Positions 34,460 through 43,067 of a stretch of DNA of 64,000 bases are shown piece after piece. The number at the start of each line of letters is the position of its first letter. The first letter of the stretch is position 1. The notes under the pieces are model-generated. The model worked only from the letters and a program-made list of their open reading frames with translations. It searched no databases and was not told the DNA's origin. The stretch is from assembly GCA_004555265.1 (NCBI GenBank), contig SFIQ01000003.1:148014-212013 (forward strand), given 5' to 3'. The DNA is from Ruminococcus sp. (GTDB taxonomy: Bacteria > Bacillota > Clostridia > Oscillospirales > Acutalibacteraceae). A program made the position numbers and the translations under genes.

Positions 34460-34591
34460 GTGCTGAATTTGTGCACGAACGGGCATAACAATTTCATCAG
34501 CCGAATGCTTACGGCGGGGTTGTGCGAATTCTACGAACGAGTTGCGCAAAAAATGAAATACACAAACAAAATCTGTCTGTCTGCGGCGTAG
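34460..34591 (+). CDS. Possible leader peptide of the purine operon
   Basis: 43 codons from a GTG with GGAGG eight bases upstream, ending in a TAG that forms part of the rising arm of the terminator at 34584-34605. No homologue is recognised. The layout (promoter, small ORF, terminator overlapping its stop, purE) is that of a translation-linked attenuator, but the ORF lacks an obvious run of regulatory codons, so this is inference. Confidence 0.45.
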   Translation: MLNLCTNGHNNFISRMLTAGLCEFYERVAQKMKYTNKICLSAA

Positions 34592-34618
34592 TGTAACCTA
34601 CGCCGTTTTGTGTTTTTT
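34584..34618 (+). terminator. Terminator/attenuator in the purE leader
   Basis: Stem CGGCGTAG/CTACGCCG with a six-base loop, then TTTTGTGTTTTTTT. It lies between the promoter and purE, so the operon must read through it. Confidence 0.8.
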
Positions 34619-34643
34619 TAAAGCATTTTGTGAGGTAAGATGT

Positions 34644-35135
34644 ATGAAAAAAGTAGCCATTATTATGGGGTCGGACAGCGACCTGCCGATTGCCGAAAAG
34701 GCGGCGGCACAATTAAAGGAATTGGATATTCCGTTTGAGGTGCATGTGATGTCCGCGCACCGCACACCCGACGAGGCCGGCAATTTTGCAAAACAGGCAA
34801 AAGCAAACGGCTTCGGCGTGCTCATTTCGATTGCCGGTATGGCGGCGCACTTGGGCGGCGTTTTGGCGGCAAACACCACCTTGCCGATTATCGGCGTGCC
34901 GGGCAAATCTTCGTTTGAAGGCTTAGACGCGTTGCTTGCCACCGTGCAGATGCCGTCGGGCATTCCCGTGGCGACCGTCGCCGTAAACGGCTCGAAAAAT
35001 GCGGCAATTTTAGCCGCGCAAATGCTCGCCCTCTCCGACAGCGAATTGGACGACAAACTCGTCAAAATGCGTGCAGATATGGCAGACGAAGTCCGCGCAA
35101 AAGATGCAAAGATTTCGGCGCAGTTTGCACAGTAA
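34644..35135 (+). CDS. purE: N5-carboxyaminoimidazole ribonucleotide mutase
   Basis: 163 residues, class I PurE: IIMGSDSDLP, the substrate loop MSAHRTPD, and GMAAHLGGVLAA. It moves the carboxyl of N5-CAIR to give CAIR. No purK is adjacent. ATG at 34644 with GAGGTAAG upstream. First structural gene of the purine operon. Confidence 0.96.
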   Translation: MKKVAIIMGSDSDLPIAEKAAAQLKELDIPFEVHVMSAHRTPDEAGNFAKQAKANGFGVLISIAGMAAHLGGVLAANTTLPIIGVPGKSSFEGLDALLATVQMPSGIPVATVAVNGSKNAAILAAQMLALSDSELDDKLVKMRADMADEVRAKDAKISAQFAQ

Positions 35136-35186
35136 ATCCATTCAAAAGCAAAATGAAGAATATTAGAATAAAAGGAGTTCAGTAAA

Positions 35187-35897
35187 ATGGAAAAGTTAGA
35201 ACAGCTTTATGAAGGCAAAGCCAAAAAGGTCTTTAAAACCGACGACCCCGAACTGTTAATTGTGGATTACAAAGATGACGCCACCGCCTTTAACGGCGAG
35301 AAAAAAGGCACGATTATGGGCAAAGGCGTGGTCAACAACCGTATGACCAACCATGTATTTGCAAAGTTGGAAGAAGCGGGCGTGCCCACACACCTCGTCC
35401 AAGAACTGTCCGACCGTGAAACCTTGGTAAAAAAGGTTTCGATTGTCCCGTTGGAAGTCATTGTCCGCAATGTGGCGGCAGGCAGTTTCTCCAAGCGCAT
35501 GGGCGTCGCAGAAGGCACAGAGCTGCTCTGCCCGATTTTGGAATTCAGCTATAAAAACGACGACCTCGGCGACCCGTTCATCAATGACGATTACGCGCTC
35601 GCTTTGGGGCTTGCCACACAGGAAGAAATTGACACCATCAAAGCCTACACCCGCAAGGTCAACGAATTCTTGAAAGGCTATTTCCTTGCGGCGGGTATGA
35701 AACTCATCGACTTCAAAATCGAATTCGGTAAAACGAGCGACGGTACCATTATTCTTGCCGACGAAATCTCGCCCGACACCTGCCGTTTGTGGGATGTCCA
35801 CACCAACGAAAAACTCGACAAAGACCGTTTCCGCCGCGATATGGGGAATGTCGAAGAAGCCTACAACGAAGTGTTCAAGCGCCTCGGACTTGCGTAA
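35187..35897 (+). CDS. purC: Phosphoribosylaminoimidazole-succinocarboxamide synthase
   Basis: 236 residues, full-length SAICAR synthetase: LYEGKAKKVF near the N-terminus, VPLEVIVRNVAAGS (~90) and LADEISPDTCRLWD (~193). Ligates aspartate to CAIR. AAAGGAG upstream; 51 bp after purE. Confidence 0.97.
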   Translation: MEKLEQLYEGKAKKVFKTDDPELLIVDYKDDATAFNGEKKGTIMGKGVVNNRMTNHVFAKLEEAGVPTHLVQELSDRETLVKKVSIVPLEVIVRNVAAGSFSKRMGVAEGTELLCPILEFSYKNDDLGDPFINDDYALALGLATQEEIDTIKAYTRKVNEFLKGYFLAAGMKLIDFKIEFGKTSDGTIILADEISPDTCRLWDVHTNEKLDKDRFRRDMGNVEEAYNEVFKRLGLA

Positions 35898-35930
35898 GAA
35901 AACGGGAATCTGATTACAAAGAGGTATACT

Positions 35931-37373
35931 ATGTTCGATACCATTCACGAAGAATGCGGCGTATTCGGTATTTACAGCGAGAAAACCACCGATGTCGCCA
36001 TGAGCGCATACTATGCGCTGTTTGCGTTGCAACACCGCGGGCAGGAAAGCTGCGGCATTGCCGTCAATGACGACGGCGTCATTTCCTGCCACAAAAGCGC
36101 GGGGCTGGTCAACGATGTGTTTAAAAAGGATACGCTTGACGCTTTGGGGCAAGGGCAAATGGCTGTCGGGCATGTGCGCTACGGCACCACGGGCTCGGGC
36201 GGCATTGCCAACGCACAGCCGATGGTGGTGAACCACATCAAGGGCAGTATGGCTTTGGCGCATAACGGCAATTTGACCAACTCCGCAGAACTGCGCGAGG
36301 CGCTCGAAATGAACGGCTCAATTTTCCATTCGACCAGCGACACGGAGGTTATCTCCTATATCATCACCAAAGAGCGCATTTCCGCGCCGTCTATTGAAGC
36401 GGCGGTCTTTTCGGCAATGTATCGCTTGAAAGGCGCGTATTCCTTAATCATTATGTCCCCCTCCAAACTGATTGCGGCGCGTGACCCGTTGGGCTTCCGC
36501 CCGTTGTGCATCGGTAAAAAGGACGGGCAAATTCTTTTTGCTTCGGAAACCTGCGCGCTCAACACCTTAGGCGCAGAATATGTACGCGATGTGCGCCCCG
36601 GCGAAATTGTGGTGGTCGACAAATACGGTATGCGCTCCATTGAGGGGCACTGCACCGACTGCAAAAAGGCGCTTTGCGTATTTGAATATATCTATTTTGC
36701 CCGTCCCGACTCGGAAATCGAGGGTTGCTCGGTACATTTGGCGCGTCAAAAAGCAGGCGCGTTTCTTGCAAAACAGCACCCCGTAGAGGCCGATGTCGTC
36801 GTCGGCGTGCCGGACTCCGGCTTAGACGCCGCCATGGGCTATGCCAAAGAATCGGGCATCCCCTACGGTATGGGCTTTATCAAAAACAAATATATCGGGC
36901 GTTCGTTCATTCAGCCTACGCAAGCCCAGCGCGAAAGCGATGTACGCATTAAACTGAATGTCGTCCCCTCGACCGTCAAGGGGAAGCGCGTGGTCATGAT
37001 TGACGACTCGATCGTGCGCGGTACAACCTCGGCGCGCATTGTCAAACAACTGCGTGAAGCAGGCGCGAAAGAGGTGCATGTGCGCGTTTCCGCGCCGCCG
37101 TTCCGGCACGCGTGCTATTTCGGCGTGGATATTGACTCGGCGGAAAACTTAATTGCCAACAGCCACTCCGTAGACGAGATTTGTGAAATCATCGGCGCGG
37201 ACTCTTTGGGCTATTTGAGTGAAGAAAATGTTTTGCATTTGGCGGACGGCTGTCCGTTGGATTTGTGCGCGGCTTGCTTTAACGGGGATTACCCCGTGGA
37301 GCCGCCCAAGGAAAATGCAAAATCCAAATTTGAAACCAAACTCAGTGAAAAACACACGGGAGGCGACGAATAA
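35931..37373 (+). CDS. purF: Amidophosphoribosyltransferase
   Basis: 480 residues. The class II glutaminase domain opens MFDTIHEECGVFG, so the catalytic Cys would be exposed after removal of an eight-residue propeptide. The PRTase domain has the PRPP loop VVMIDDSIVRGTTS (~345). Cysteines near the C-terminus (CPLDLCAAC) suit a 4Fe-4S-type Bacillus-like enzyme. First committed step of purine synthesis. Confidence 0.97.
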   Translation: MFDTIHEECGVFGIYSEKTTDVAMSAYYALFALQHRGQESCGIAVNDDGVISCHKSAGLVNDVFKKDTLDALGQGQMAVGHVRYGTTGSGGIANAQPMVVNHIKGSMALAHNGNLTNSAELREALEMNGSIFHSTSDTEVISYIITKERISAPSIEAAVFSAMYRLKGAYSLIIMSPSKLIAARDPLGFRPLCIGKKDGQILFASETCALNTLGAEYVRDVRPGEIVVVDKYGMRSIEGHCTDCKKALCVFEYIYFARPDSEIEGCSVHLARQKAGAFLAKQHPVEADVVVGVPDSGLDAAMGYAKESGIPYGMGFIKNKYIGRSFIQPTQAQRESDVRIKLNVVPSTVKGKRVVMIDDSIVRGTTSARIVKQLREAGAKEVHVRVSAPPFRHACYFGVDIDSAENLIANSHSVDEICEIIGADSLGYLSEENVLHLADGCPLDLCAACFNGDYPVEPPKENAKSKFETKLSEKHTGGDE

Positions 37374-37374
37374 T

Positions 37375-38412
37375 ATGGAAAGCAGTTTTTCGGAAAGCTA
37401 TAAGGCGGCGGGCGTGGATATTACCGCCGGCTACAAATCGGTGGAACTGATGAAACAGCATATCAAACGCACCTTAACTCCGGGCGCGATGTCGGACATC
37501 GGCGGCTTCGGCGGGCTGTTTTTGCCGGATTTAACGGGGATTCAAAATCCCGTGCTCGTCAGCGGCACGGACGGCGTCGGTACCAAACTCAAAATTGCGA
37601 TGCTTTTAGACAAGCACGACACCATCGGCATTGACTGCGTGGCTATGTGCGTGAACGATGTCATTTGCTGTGGGGCAAAACCGCTGTTTTTCCTCGACTA
37701 CATTGCCTGCGGCAAAAACATTCCCGAAAAAATCGCCGCAATCGTTTCGGGTGTGGCAGAGGGTTGTGTGCAGGCAGGCTGTGCGCTCATCGGCGGTGAA
37801 ACGGCAGAGCACCCCGGTATGATGCCCGAAGAGGACTATGACCTTGCAGGCTTTACCGTGGGCGTTGTGGATCGCGACAAGATTTTTGACAACAACACCG
37901 TGCAAGCGGGCGATGCGATAATCGCCCTGCCCTCAACGGGTGTGCATTCCAACGGATTTTCGCTCGTGCGCAAGGTGTTTGATGTAGAAAATAAAGATAT
38001 AAACATTTATTCCGACGAATTGGGCAAAACCGTGGGCGAAGCACTTTTAACCCCGACCAAAATTTATGTGAAACCCGTCTTGGCGCTCGCTGAAAAAGTG
38101 AATATCAAAGCAGTTTCGCACATTACGGGCGGCGGCTTCTATGAGAACATTCCGAGAAGTTTGCCCGACGGGTTTACCGCACAAATCGACCGCAAAGCGC
38201 TTCGGATTTTGCCGATTTTCGACCTGTTGCAAAAGACGGGCAATATCCCCGAACGCGATATGTTCAACACCTACAATATGGGCGTCGGTATGAGTTTAGT
38301 TGTCGACAGCGACAAGGCAGACGAAGCGTTGCAAATCCTAAAATCCAACGGTGAGGACGCCTATCTGATTGGTGAAATTACCAAGAGCGACGCAGGCGTG
38401 GTGATTGCGTAA
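37375..38412 (+). CDS. purM: Phosphoribosylformylglycinamidine cyclo-ligase
   Basis: 345 residues from the ATG at 37375 (GGGAGG upstream, inside the purF tail). AIRS family: GGFGGLFLPD, SGTDGVGTKLKIA (~60) and GGETAEHPGMM (~140). Makes AIR from FGAM. Its TAA overlaps the purN start by one base. Confidence 0.97.
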   Translation: MESSFSESYKAAGVDITAGYKSVELMKQHIKRTLTPGAMSDIGGFGGLFLPDLTGIQNPVLVSGTDGVGTKLKIAMLLDKHDTIGIDCVAMCVNDVICCGAKPLFFLDYIACGKNIPEKIAAIVSGVAEGCVQAGCALIGGETAEHPGMMPEEDYDLAGFTVGVVDRDKIFDNNTVQAGDAIIALPSTGVHSNGFSLVRKVFDVENKDINIYSDELGKTVGEALLTPTKIYVKPVLALAEKVNIKAVSHITGGGFYENIPRSLPDGFTAQIDRKALRILPIFDLLQKTGNIPERDMFNTYNMGVGMSLVVDSDKADEALQILKSNGEDAYLIGEITKSDAGVVIA

Positions 38413-39038
38413 TGAAAAACATTGTAGTCTTGGTTTCGGGTGGCGGCACAAATTTGCAGGCGCTTATAGACGCCGAACACCGCGGCGAAATCCCGAACGG
38501 CAAAATCACCTGCGTAATTTCTTCCAAAACGGATGCATACGCATTGGAACGCGCCAAGCAAAACAACATCAAAACCCGCGTGCTTGTGCGCAAGGATTTT
38601 GCGGACATTGCATCTTACAGCGCGGCGATGCGCGATTTGCTTCTCTCGGAAAAAGCTGACCTTGTTGTCTATGCGGGCTTTATGACCATTTTGGACGAGC
38701 AGGTTTGCAATGCTTTCAAAAATAAAATGATCAATGTCCACCCCGCACTCATTCCGTCTTTTTGCGGTAAGGGATTTTACGGTCTGCACGTACACGAAGA
38801 AGCCTTAAAAAAAGGCGTGAAAGTTTCGGGCGCAACCGTCCACTTTGTGACGGCGGAATGTGACGCAGGTCCGATTATCCTGCAAAAAGCCGTGGCGATT
38901 GAGGAAGACGATACCCCCGAAACCCTGCAAAGGCGCATTATGGAACAAGCCGAATGGAAAATTCTCCCGAAGGCCGTCTCCCTTTTCTGCGACGGGAAAA
39001 TTTCCGTTGAAAATGGAAGGACATTTCTCCATGAATGA
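38412..39038 (+). CDS. purN: Phosphoribosylglycinamide formyltransferase
   Basis: 208 residues. LVSGGGTNLQALID at the N-terminus, the catalytic INVHPALIPSF (Asn/His ~111) and DAGPIILQKAV. Transfers formyl from 10-formyl-THF to GAR. Overlaps the downstream methyltransferase start by 8 bp. Confidence 0.96.
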   Translation: MKNIVVLVSGGGTNLQALIDAEHRGEIPNGKITCVISSKTDAYALERAKQNNIKTRVLVRKDFADIASYSAAMRDLLLSEKADLVVYAGFMTILDEQVCNAFKNKMINVHPALIPSFCGKGFYGLHVHEEALKKGVKVSGATVHFVTAECDAGPIILQKAVAIEEDDTPETLQRRIMEQAEWKILPKAVSLFCDGKISVENGRTFLHE

Positions 39039-39774
39039 GGAACGGTTTACAGGGAAAGCGCAACTGTATGCGAAATACCGCCCAAGTTATCCCGATACGC
39101 TTGTCGATTGGATTTTTGCACATACACGCGCGCAAACGGTGGCGGACATCGGCGCGGGAACGGGCATTTTTACAAAATGCCTGCTGAAAAAGCCGTGGCA
39201 GGTAACCGCTGTGGAACCGAATGCAGATATGCTGTCGGAATTGCGGCAAACCGTCGGTGACAGTGTAAATATTGTGAAAGCCTCCGCCGAAAACACAGGG
39301 TTAAACCCCGATTCCGTGGATTTGATTACCGTTGCACAGGCGTTTCATTGGTTTGATAAGGCAAAATTTCAAACGGAATGTAAACGCATACTGCACAAAA
39401 ACGGCAAACTTGCCGTGATTTGGAACGAACGGTTACAAAGCGGCATTGCCGAAACGCGCAACGAGATTTGTATGAAATACTGCGGCAATTACCACTCGGG
39501 GTTTGTACATACGGGGTACGCTGACTTTGACGGTGACACCTTTTTGCGAAACGAGTATTTTCGCACAGTGGATTTTTTCAGCGTGAAAAATCCGTATTTT
39601 ATGACCAAAGAACAATTTATCGGAGATAATTTATCCCGTTCCTATGCTTTAGCTGAAAGCGATGCGCATTACGCGGATTTTATTTCGGAACTGGAAGCGG
39701 CTTTTGATACATATTGTATAGACGGCGTTGTCGAGCAATCCTATTTGTCCACTTGTTATCTCGGTACATTTTAA
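39031..39774 (+). CDS. Class I SAM-dependent methyltransferase
   Basis: 247 residues from the ATG at 39031 (GGAAGGA upstream). SAM motif VADIGAGTGIFTKCLL (~37-52) and the acidic AVEPNADML; the rest resembles the methyltransferase_11/25 family, with AQAFHWFD typical of a sub-group near trans-aconitate methyltransferases. Substrate unknown. Its overlap with purN puts it inside the purine operon, though it has no known step there. Confidence 0.82.
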   Translation: MNEERFTGKAQLYAKYRPSYPDTLVDWIFAHTRAQTVADIGAGTGIFTKCLLKKPWQVTAVEPNADMLSELRQTVGDSVNIVKASAENTGLNPDSVDLITVAQAFHWFDKAKFQTECKRILHKNGKLAVIWNERLQSGIAETRNEICMKYCGNYHSGFVHTGYADFDGDTFLRNEYFRTVDFFSVKNPYFMTKEQFIGDNLSRSYALAESDAHYADFISELEAAFDTYCIDGVVEQSYLSTCYLGTF

Positions 39775-39800
39775 TACTATTTTTGAAAGGACTCTATGCT

Positions 39801-40517
39801 ATGGAAATCAAATCTATCGCACAAGAACTGAACAGTCTCCCGTATCACGGCAGAGGCATCATCATTGGGAAAAGCGCCGACGGCACAAAGGCTGTGACAG
39901 CATATTTTATTATGGGCAGAAGCGAAAACAGCCGTAACCGCGTATTCGTCCCCGACGGCGAGGGCATTCGCACACAGGCGTTTGACGAATCCAAAATGGT
40001 TGACCCGCATTTGATTATTTACGCACCCGTTCGCGTGCTTGGGAACAAAACCATTGTCACAAACGGCGACCAGACCGATACGATTTACGATTTGATGGAC
40101 AAGCAAATGACCTTTGAACAGGCGCTTCGGACAAGGGAATTTGAGGACGACGCGCCGAACTACACGCCGAGAATTTCGGGAATCATTCACCTGGACGACG
40201 GCGAAATGAACTTTGCTTTATCGATTCTGAAATCGGCGGACGGCGACGCATCCGCTTGCCAGCGTTACACCTACGCGTATTCTAACCCCGTAAAAGGGCA
40301 GGCAAAATTCATTCACACCTACAAATGCGACGGCAATCCGTTGCCGAGTTTTGAGGGCGAACCTAAAACCTTGGAACTGCCCAGTGCGGATATTGATACC
40401 TTAACCGATTTGATTTGGAACAATTTAAACAGCGACAATAAAGTTTCTCTTTTTGTGCGGTACATTGACATTGCAACCGGCAAGTACAACACAAGAATTG
40501 TCAATAAAAACAAATAA
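39801..40517 (+). CDS. purO: IMP cyclohydrolase, PurO-like
   Basis: 238 residues matching the PF07826 IMP cyclohydrolase family (Ntn-hydrolase fold) first described in archaea: YHGRGIIIGKS, AYFIMGRSENSRNRVF and DPHLIIYAPVR. It closes FAICAR to IMP, replacing the N-terminal half of bacterial PurH. Placed directly before the stand-alone transformylase, which fits this split arrangement. Confidence 0.85.
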   Translation: MEIKSIAQELNSLPYHGRGIIIGKSADGTKAVTAYFIMGRSENSRNRVFVPDGEGIRTQAFDESKMVDPHLIIYAPVRVLGNKTIVTNGDQTDTIYDLMDKQMTFEQALRTREFEDDAPNYTPRISGIIHLDDGEMNFALSILKSADGDASACQRYTYAYSNPVKGQAKFIHTYKCDGNPLPSFEGEPKTLELPSADIDTLTDLIWNNLNSDNKVSLFVRYIDIATGKYNTRIVNKNK

Positions 40518-40529
40518 CGGAGGGCGAAT

Positions 40530-41705
40530 ATGAAAGAATTGGAACTGAAATACGGCTGTAACCCCAACCAAAAGCCGTCTAAAATTTTTATGCAAGGCGA
40601 AAAAGAACTGCCCATCACCGTTTTGAACGGCAAACCCGGCTACATCAACTTTTTAGATGCGTTTAACAGTTGGCAACTCGTCAAAGAGTTAAAGGCGGCG
40701 TTGGGACTTCCCGCGGCGGCATCGTTTAAGCATGTCAGCCCCGCAGGCGCGGCAGTCGGTCTGCCGCTGTCGGACACCTTAAAGAAAATCTATTGGGTAG
40801 ACGATTTGGAACTTTCCCCGCTTGCTTGTGCGTACGCGAGAGCGCGCGGTGCGGACAGAATGTCCTCGTTCGGTGATTGGATTGCGCTTTCCGATGTGTG
40901 CGATGTACCCACCGCGAAATTGATTGCGCGCGAGGTTTCTGACGGCATTATTGCCCCCGGATACGAGCCCGAAGCACTCGAAATTCTCAAAGGCAAACGC
41001 AAAGGCACATATAACATTGTCGAAATCGACGCAAAGTATGTGCCCGCCCCCGTCGAACACAAAGATGTGTTCGGCATCACCTTTGAACAAGGGCGTAACG
41101 AACTAAAAATCGACGAAAATTCGCTTGCAAATTTGGTGACCGAAAATAAAAATCTCCCAAACGAAGCCAAACGCGATTTGGTGATTGCACTCATCACCTT
41201 AAAATACACCCAATCGAACTCCGTTTGCTATGCCAAAGACGGGCAGACCATCGGCGTGGGCGCGGGGCAGCAGTCGCGCATTCATTGCACACGCCTTGCG
41301 GGCAACAAAGCGGACATTTGGCATTTGCGCCAGCACCCGAAAGTGCTTGCGCTCGATTTTATGGATACCATTGCGCGCCCCAACCGCGACAACGCGATTG
41401 ATGTGTATATCTCGGACGAATACGAAGATGTCATCGGCGACGATGTGTGGCAGAACACCTTTAAAACCCGCCCCGAACCGCTGACAAGAGAAGAAAAGAA
41501 AGCGTGGCTCGCACAGTTTCATGATGTTTCGCTGGGCTCGGACGCATTCTTCCCGTTCGATGACAACATCGAGCGCGCCAGAAGAAGCGGTGTTTCCTAT
41601 ATCGTACAGCCGGGCGGCTCTATCCGCGACGATATTGTCATTGACTGCTGCAACAAATACGGCATTGCCATGGCATTTACGGGCATTCGCCTGTTCCACC
41701 ATTAA
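40530..41705 (+). CDS. AICAR formyltransferase (PurH-like, transformylase domain only)
   Basis: 391 residues. The AICARFT domain is recognised by KYGCNPNQKP, the catalytic SFKHVSPAGAAVG (Lys-His, ~66-78), GVGAGQQSRIHCTRLA and FFPFDDNIERA. There is no MGS-like cyclohydrolase domain, matching the separate purO-like gene 12 bp upstream. GGAGGG precedes the ATG. Confidence 0.93.
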   Translation: MKELELKYGCNPNQKPSKIFMQGEKELPITVLNGKPGYINFLDAFNSWQLVKELKAALGLPAAASFKHVSPAGAAVGLPLSDTLKKIYWVDDLELSPLACAYARARGADRMSSFGDWIALSDVCDVPTAKLIAREVSDGIIAPGYEPEALEILKGKRKGTYNIVEIDAKYVPAPVEHKDVFGITFEQGRNELKIDENSLANLVTENKNLPNEAKRDLVIALITLKYTQSNSVCYAKDGQTIGVGAGQQSRIHCTRLAGNKADIWHLRQHPKVLALDFMDTIARPNRDNAIDVYISDEYEDVIGDDVWQNTFKTRPEPLTREEKKAWLAQFHDVSLGSDAFFPFDDNIERARRSGVSYIVQPGGSIRDDIVIDCCNKYGIAMAFTGIRLFHH

Positions 41706-41774
41706 GAAAATTTCCGCTCTCGAAAACGGGGGCGGAAAAGTCATATCAAAACAAAGTTGTAAGAGGTAACGCGT

Positions 41775-43055
41775 ATGAAAATTTTGGTTGTCGGCGGCGG
41801 CGGCCGCGAGCACGCCATTATTCAGAAACTGAAAGAAAATCCGCAGGTGACGGAAATTTTCGCCTGCCCCGGCAACGGCGGCATTGCCAAAGATGCCACC
41901 TGTGTGGACATCGGCGCAAAGGATTTGGAAAAAATCGCCGATTTCGCCGTGGAAAATCAAATTGATTTTTGCGTGGTTGCGCCCGATGACCCGCTGGTGC
42001 TCGGGTGTGTGGATTTGCTTGAATCCAAAGGGATTCCGTGCTTCGGCCCCGATAAAAAAGCGGCGATTTTGGAGGGCAGTAAGGTTTTCTCCAAAAACCT
42101 GATGAAAAAATACAACATTCCGACCGCGCGATATGAAGTATTCGACAGCGCGGCGGCGGCAATAGACTACATCAAAGCGCAAAACGAGTTTCCCACCGTC
42201 ATTAAAGCGGATGGGTTGGCTTTGGGCAAAGGCGTGATTATCGCCGAAACGCTCGATGCGGCAGAAGACGCCGTGAAATCCATTATGGAGGACAAAAAGT
42301 TCGGTGACAGCGGCAACCACATTGTGGTGGAGGAATTTTTGACAGGCCCCGAAGTTTCGGTGCTTTCGTTTACCGACGGCAAAACGGTTGTGCCGATGGT
42401 TTCTTCCATGGACCACAAGCGCGCGCTCGACGGCGACAAGGGCTTAAACACCGGTGGTATGGGCACGGTGGCGCCCAACCCCTATTACACAGACGAAATC
42501 GCCAAAGTTTGTATGGAAACGATTTTCCTGCCGACCATGCGCGCGATGAACGCAGAGGGCAGAACCTTCAAGGGTTGTTTGTACTTCGGGCTGATGCTTA
42601 CCCCGAAAGGCCCGAAAGTCATTGAATATAACTGCCGCTTCGGCGACCCCGAAACACAGGTGGTTTTGCCGCTTTTGAAAACGGATTTGCTGACCGTAAT
42701 GCAGGCGGTGCACGATGAAACGCTGTCCGACTTACCTGTTGAATTCGCGAAAGACAGCGCGGCTTGCGTGATTGTCGCTTCGGGCGGCTACCCCGAAAGT
42801 TACAAAAAAGGGTGCCTGATGGATTTAGGCAATGCCGAAAACTTACCCGATGTCACCGTGTACCACGCGGGTACGGCGCTTTGTGACGGCAAACTCGTCA
42901 CATCGGGCGGCAGAGTGTTGGGCGTGACCGCCACGGGCGCGGATTTGCCCGCGGCGCTCCGTAAAGCCTACGAGGCCGTAAACGAAATCACCTTTGACGG
43001 CGCGTTTTGCCGAAAGGACATCGGTGCGCGCGCATTACAGGCGTTAGAAAATTAA
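41775..43055 (+). CDS. purD: Phosphoribosylamine-glycine ligase
   Basis: 426 residues, ATP-grasp. VVGGGGREHAIIQKL opens the protein; FPTVIKADGLALGKGVIIA (~140) and the metal-binding YNCRFGDPETQVVLP (~285) follow. Makes GAR. Followed 12 bp later by purL. Confidence 0.97.
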   Translation: MKILVVGGGGREHAIIQKLKENPQVTEIFACPGNGGIAKDATCVDIGAKDLEKIADFAVENQIDFCVVAPDDPLVLGCVDLLESKGIPCFGPDKKAAILEGSKVFSKNLMKKYNIPTARYEVFDSAAAAIDYIKAQNEFPTVIKADGLALGKGVIIAETLDAAEDAVKSIMEDKKFGDSGNHIVVEEFLTGPEVSVLSFTDGKTVVPMVSSMDHKRALDGDKGLNTGGMGTVAPNPYYTDEIAKVCMETIFLPTMRAMNAEGRTFKGCLYFGLMLTPKGPKVIEYNCRFGDPETQVVLPLLKTDLLTVMQAVHDETLSDLPVEFAKDSAACVIVASGGYPESYKKGCLMDLGNAENLPDVTVYHAGTALCDGKLVTSGGRVLGVTATGADLPAALRKAYEAVNEITFDGAFCRKDIGARALQALEN

Positions 43056-43067
43056 GGGAGGCGCAAA

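Noticed and set aside
41199..42416. Long minus-strand open frame opposite the AICAR transformylase and purD genes
   Set aside because: Spans two well-identified genes on the other strand; no recognisable motif or ribosome binding site.
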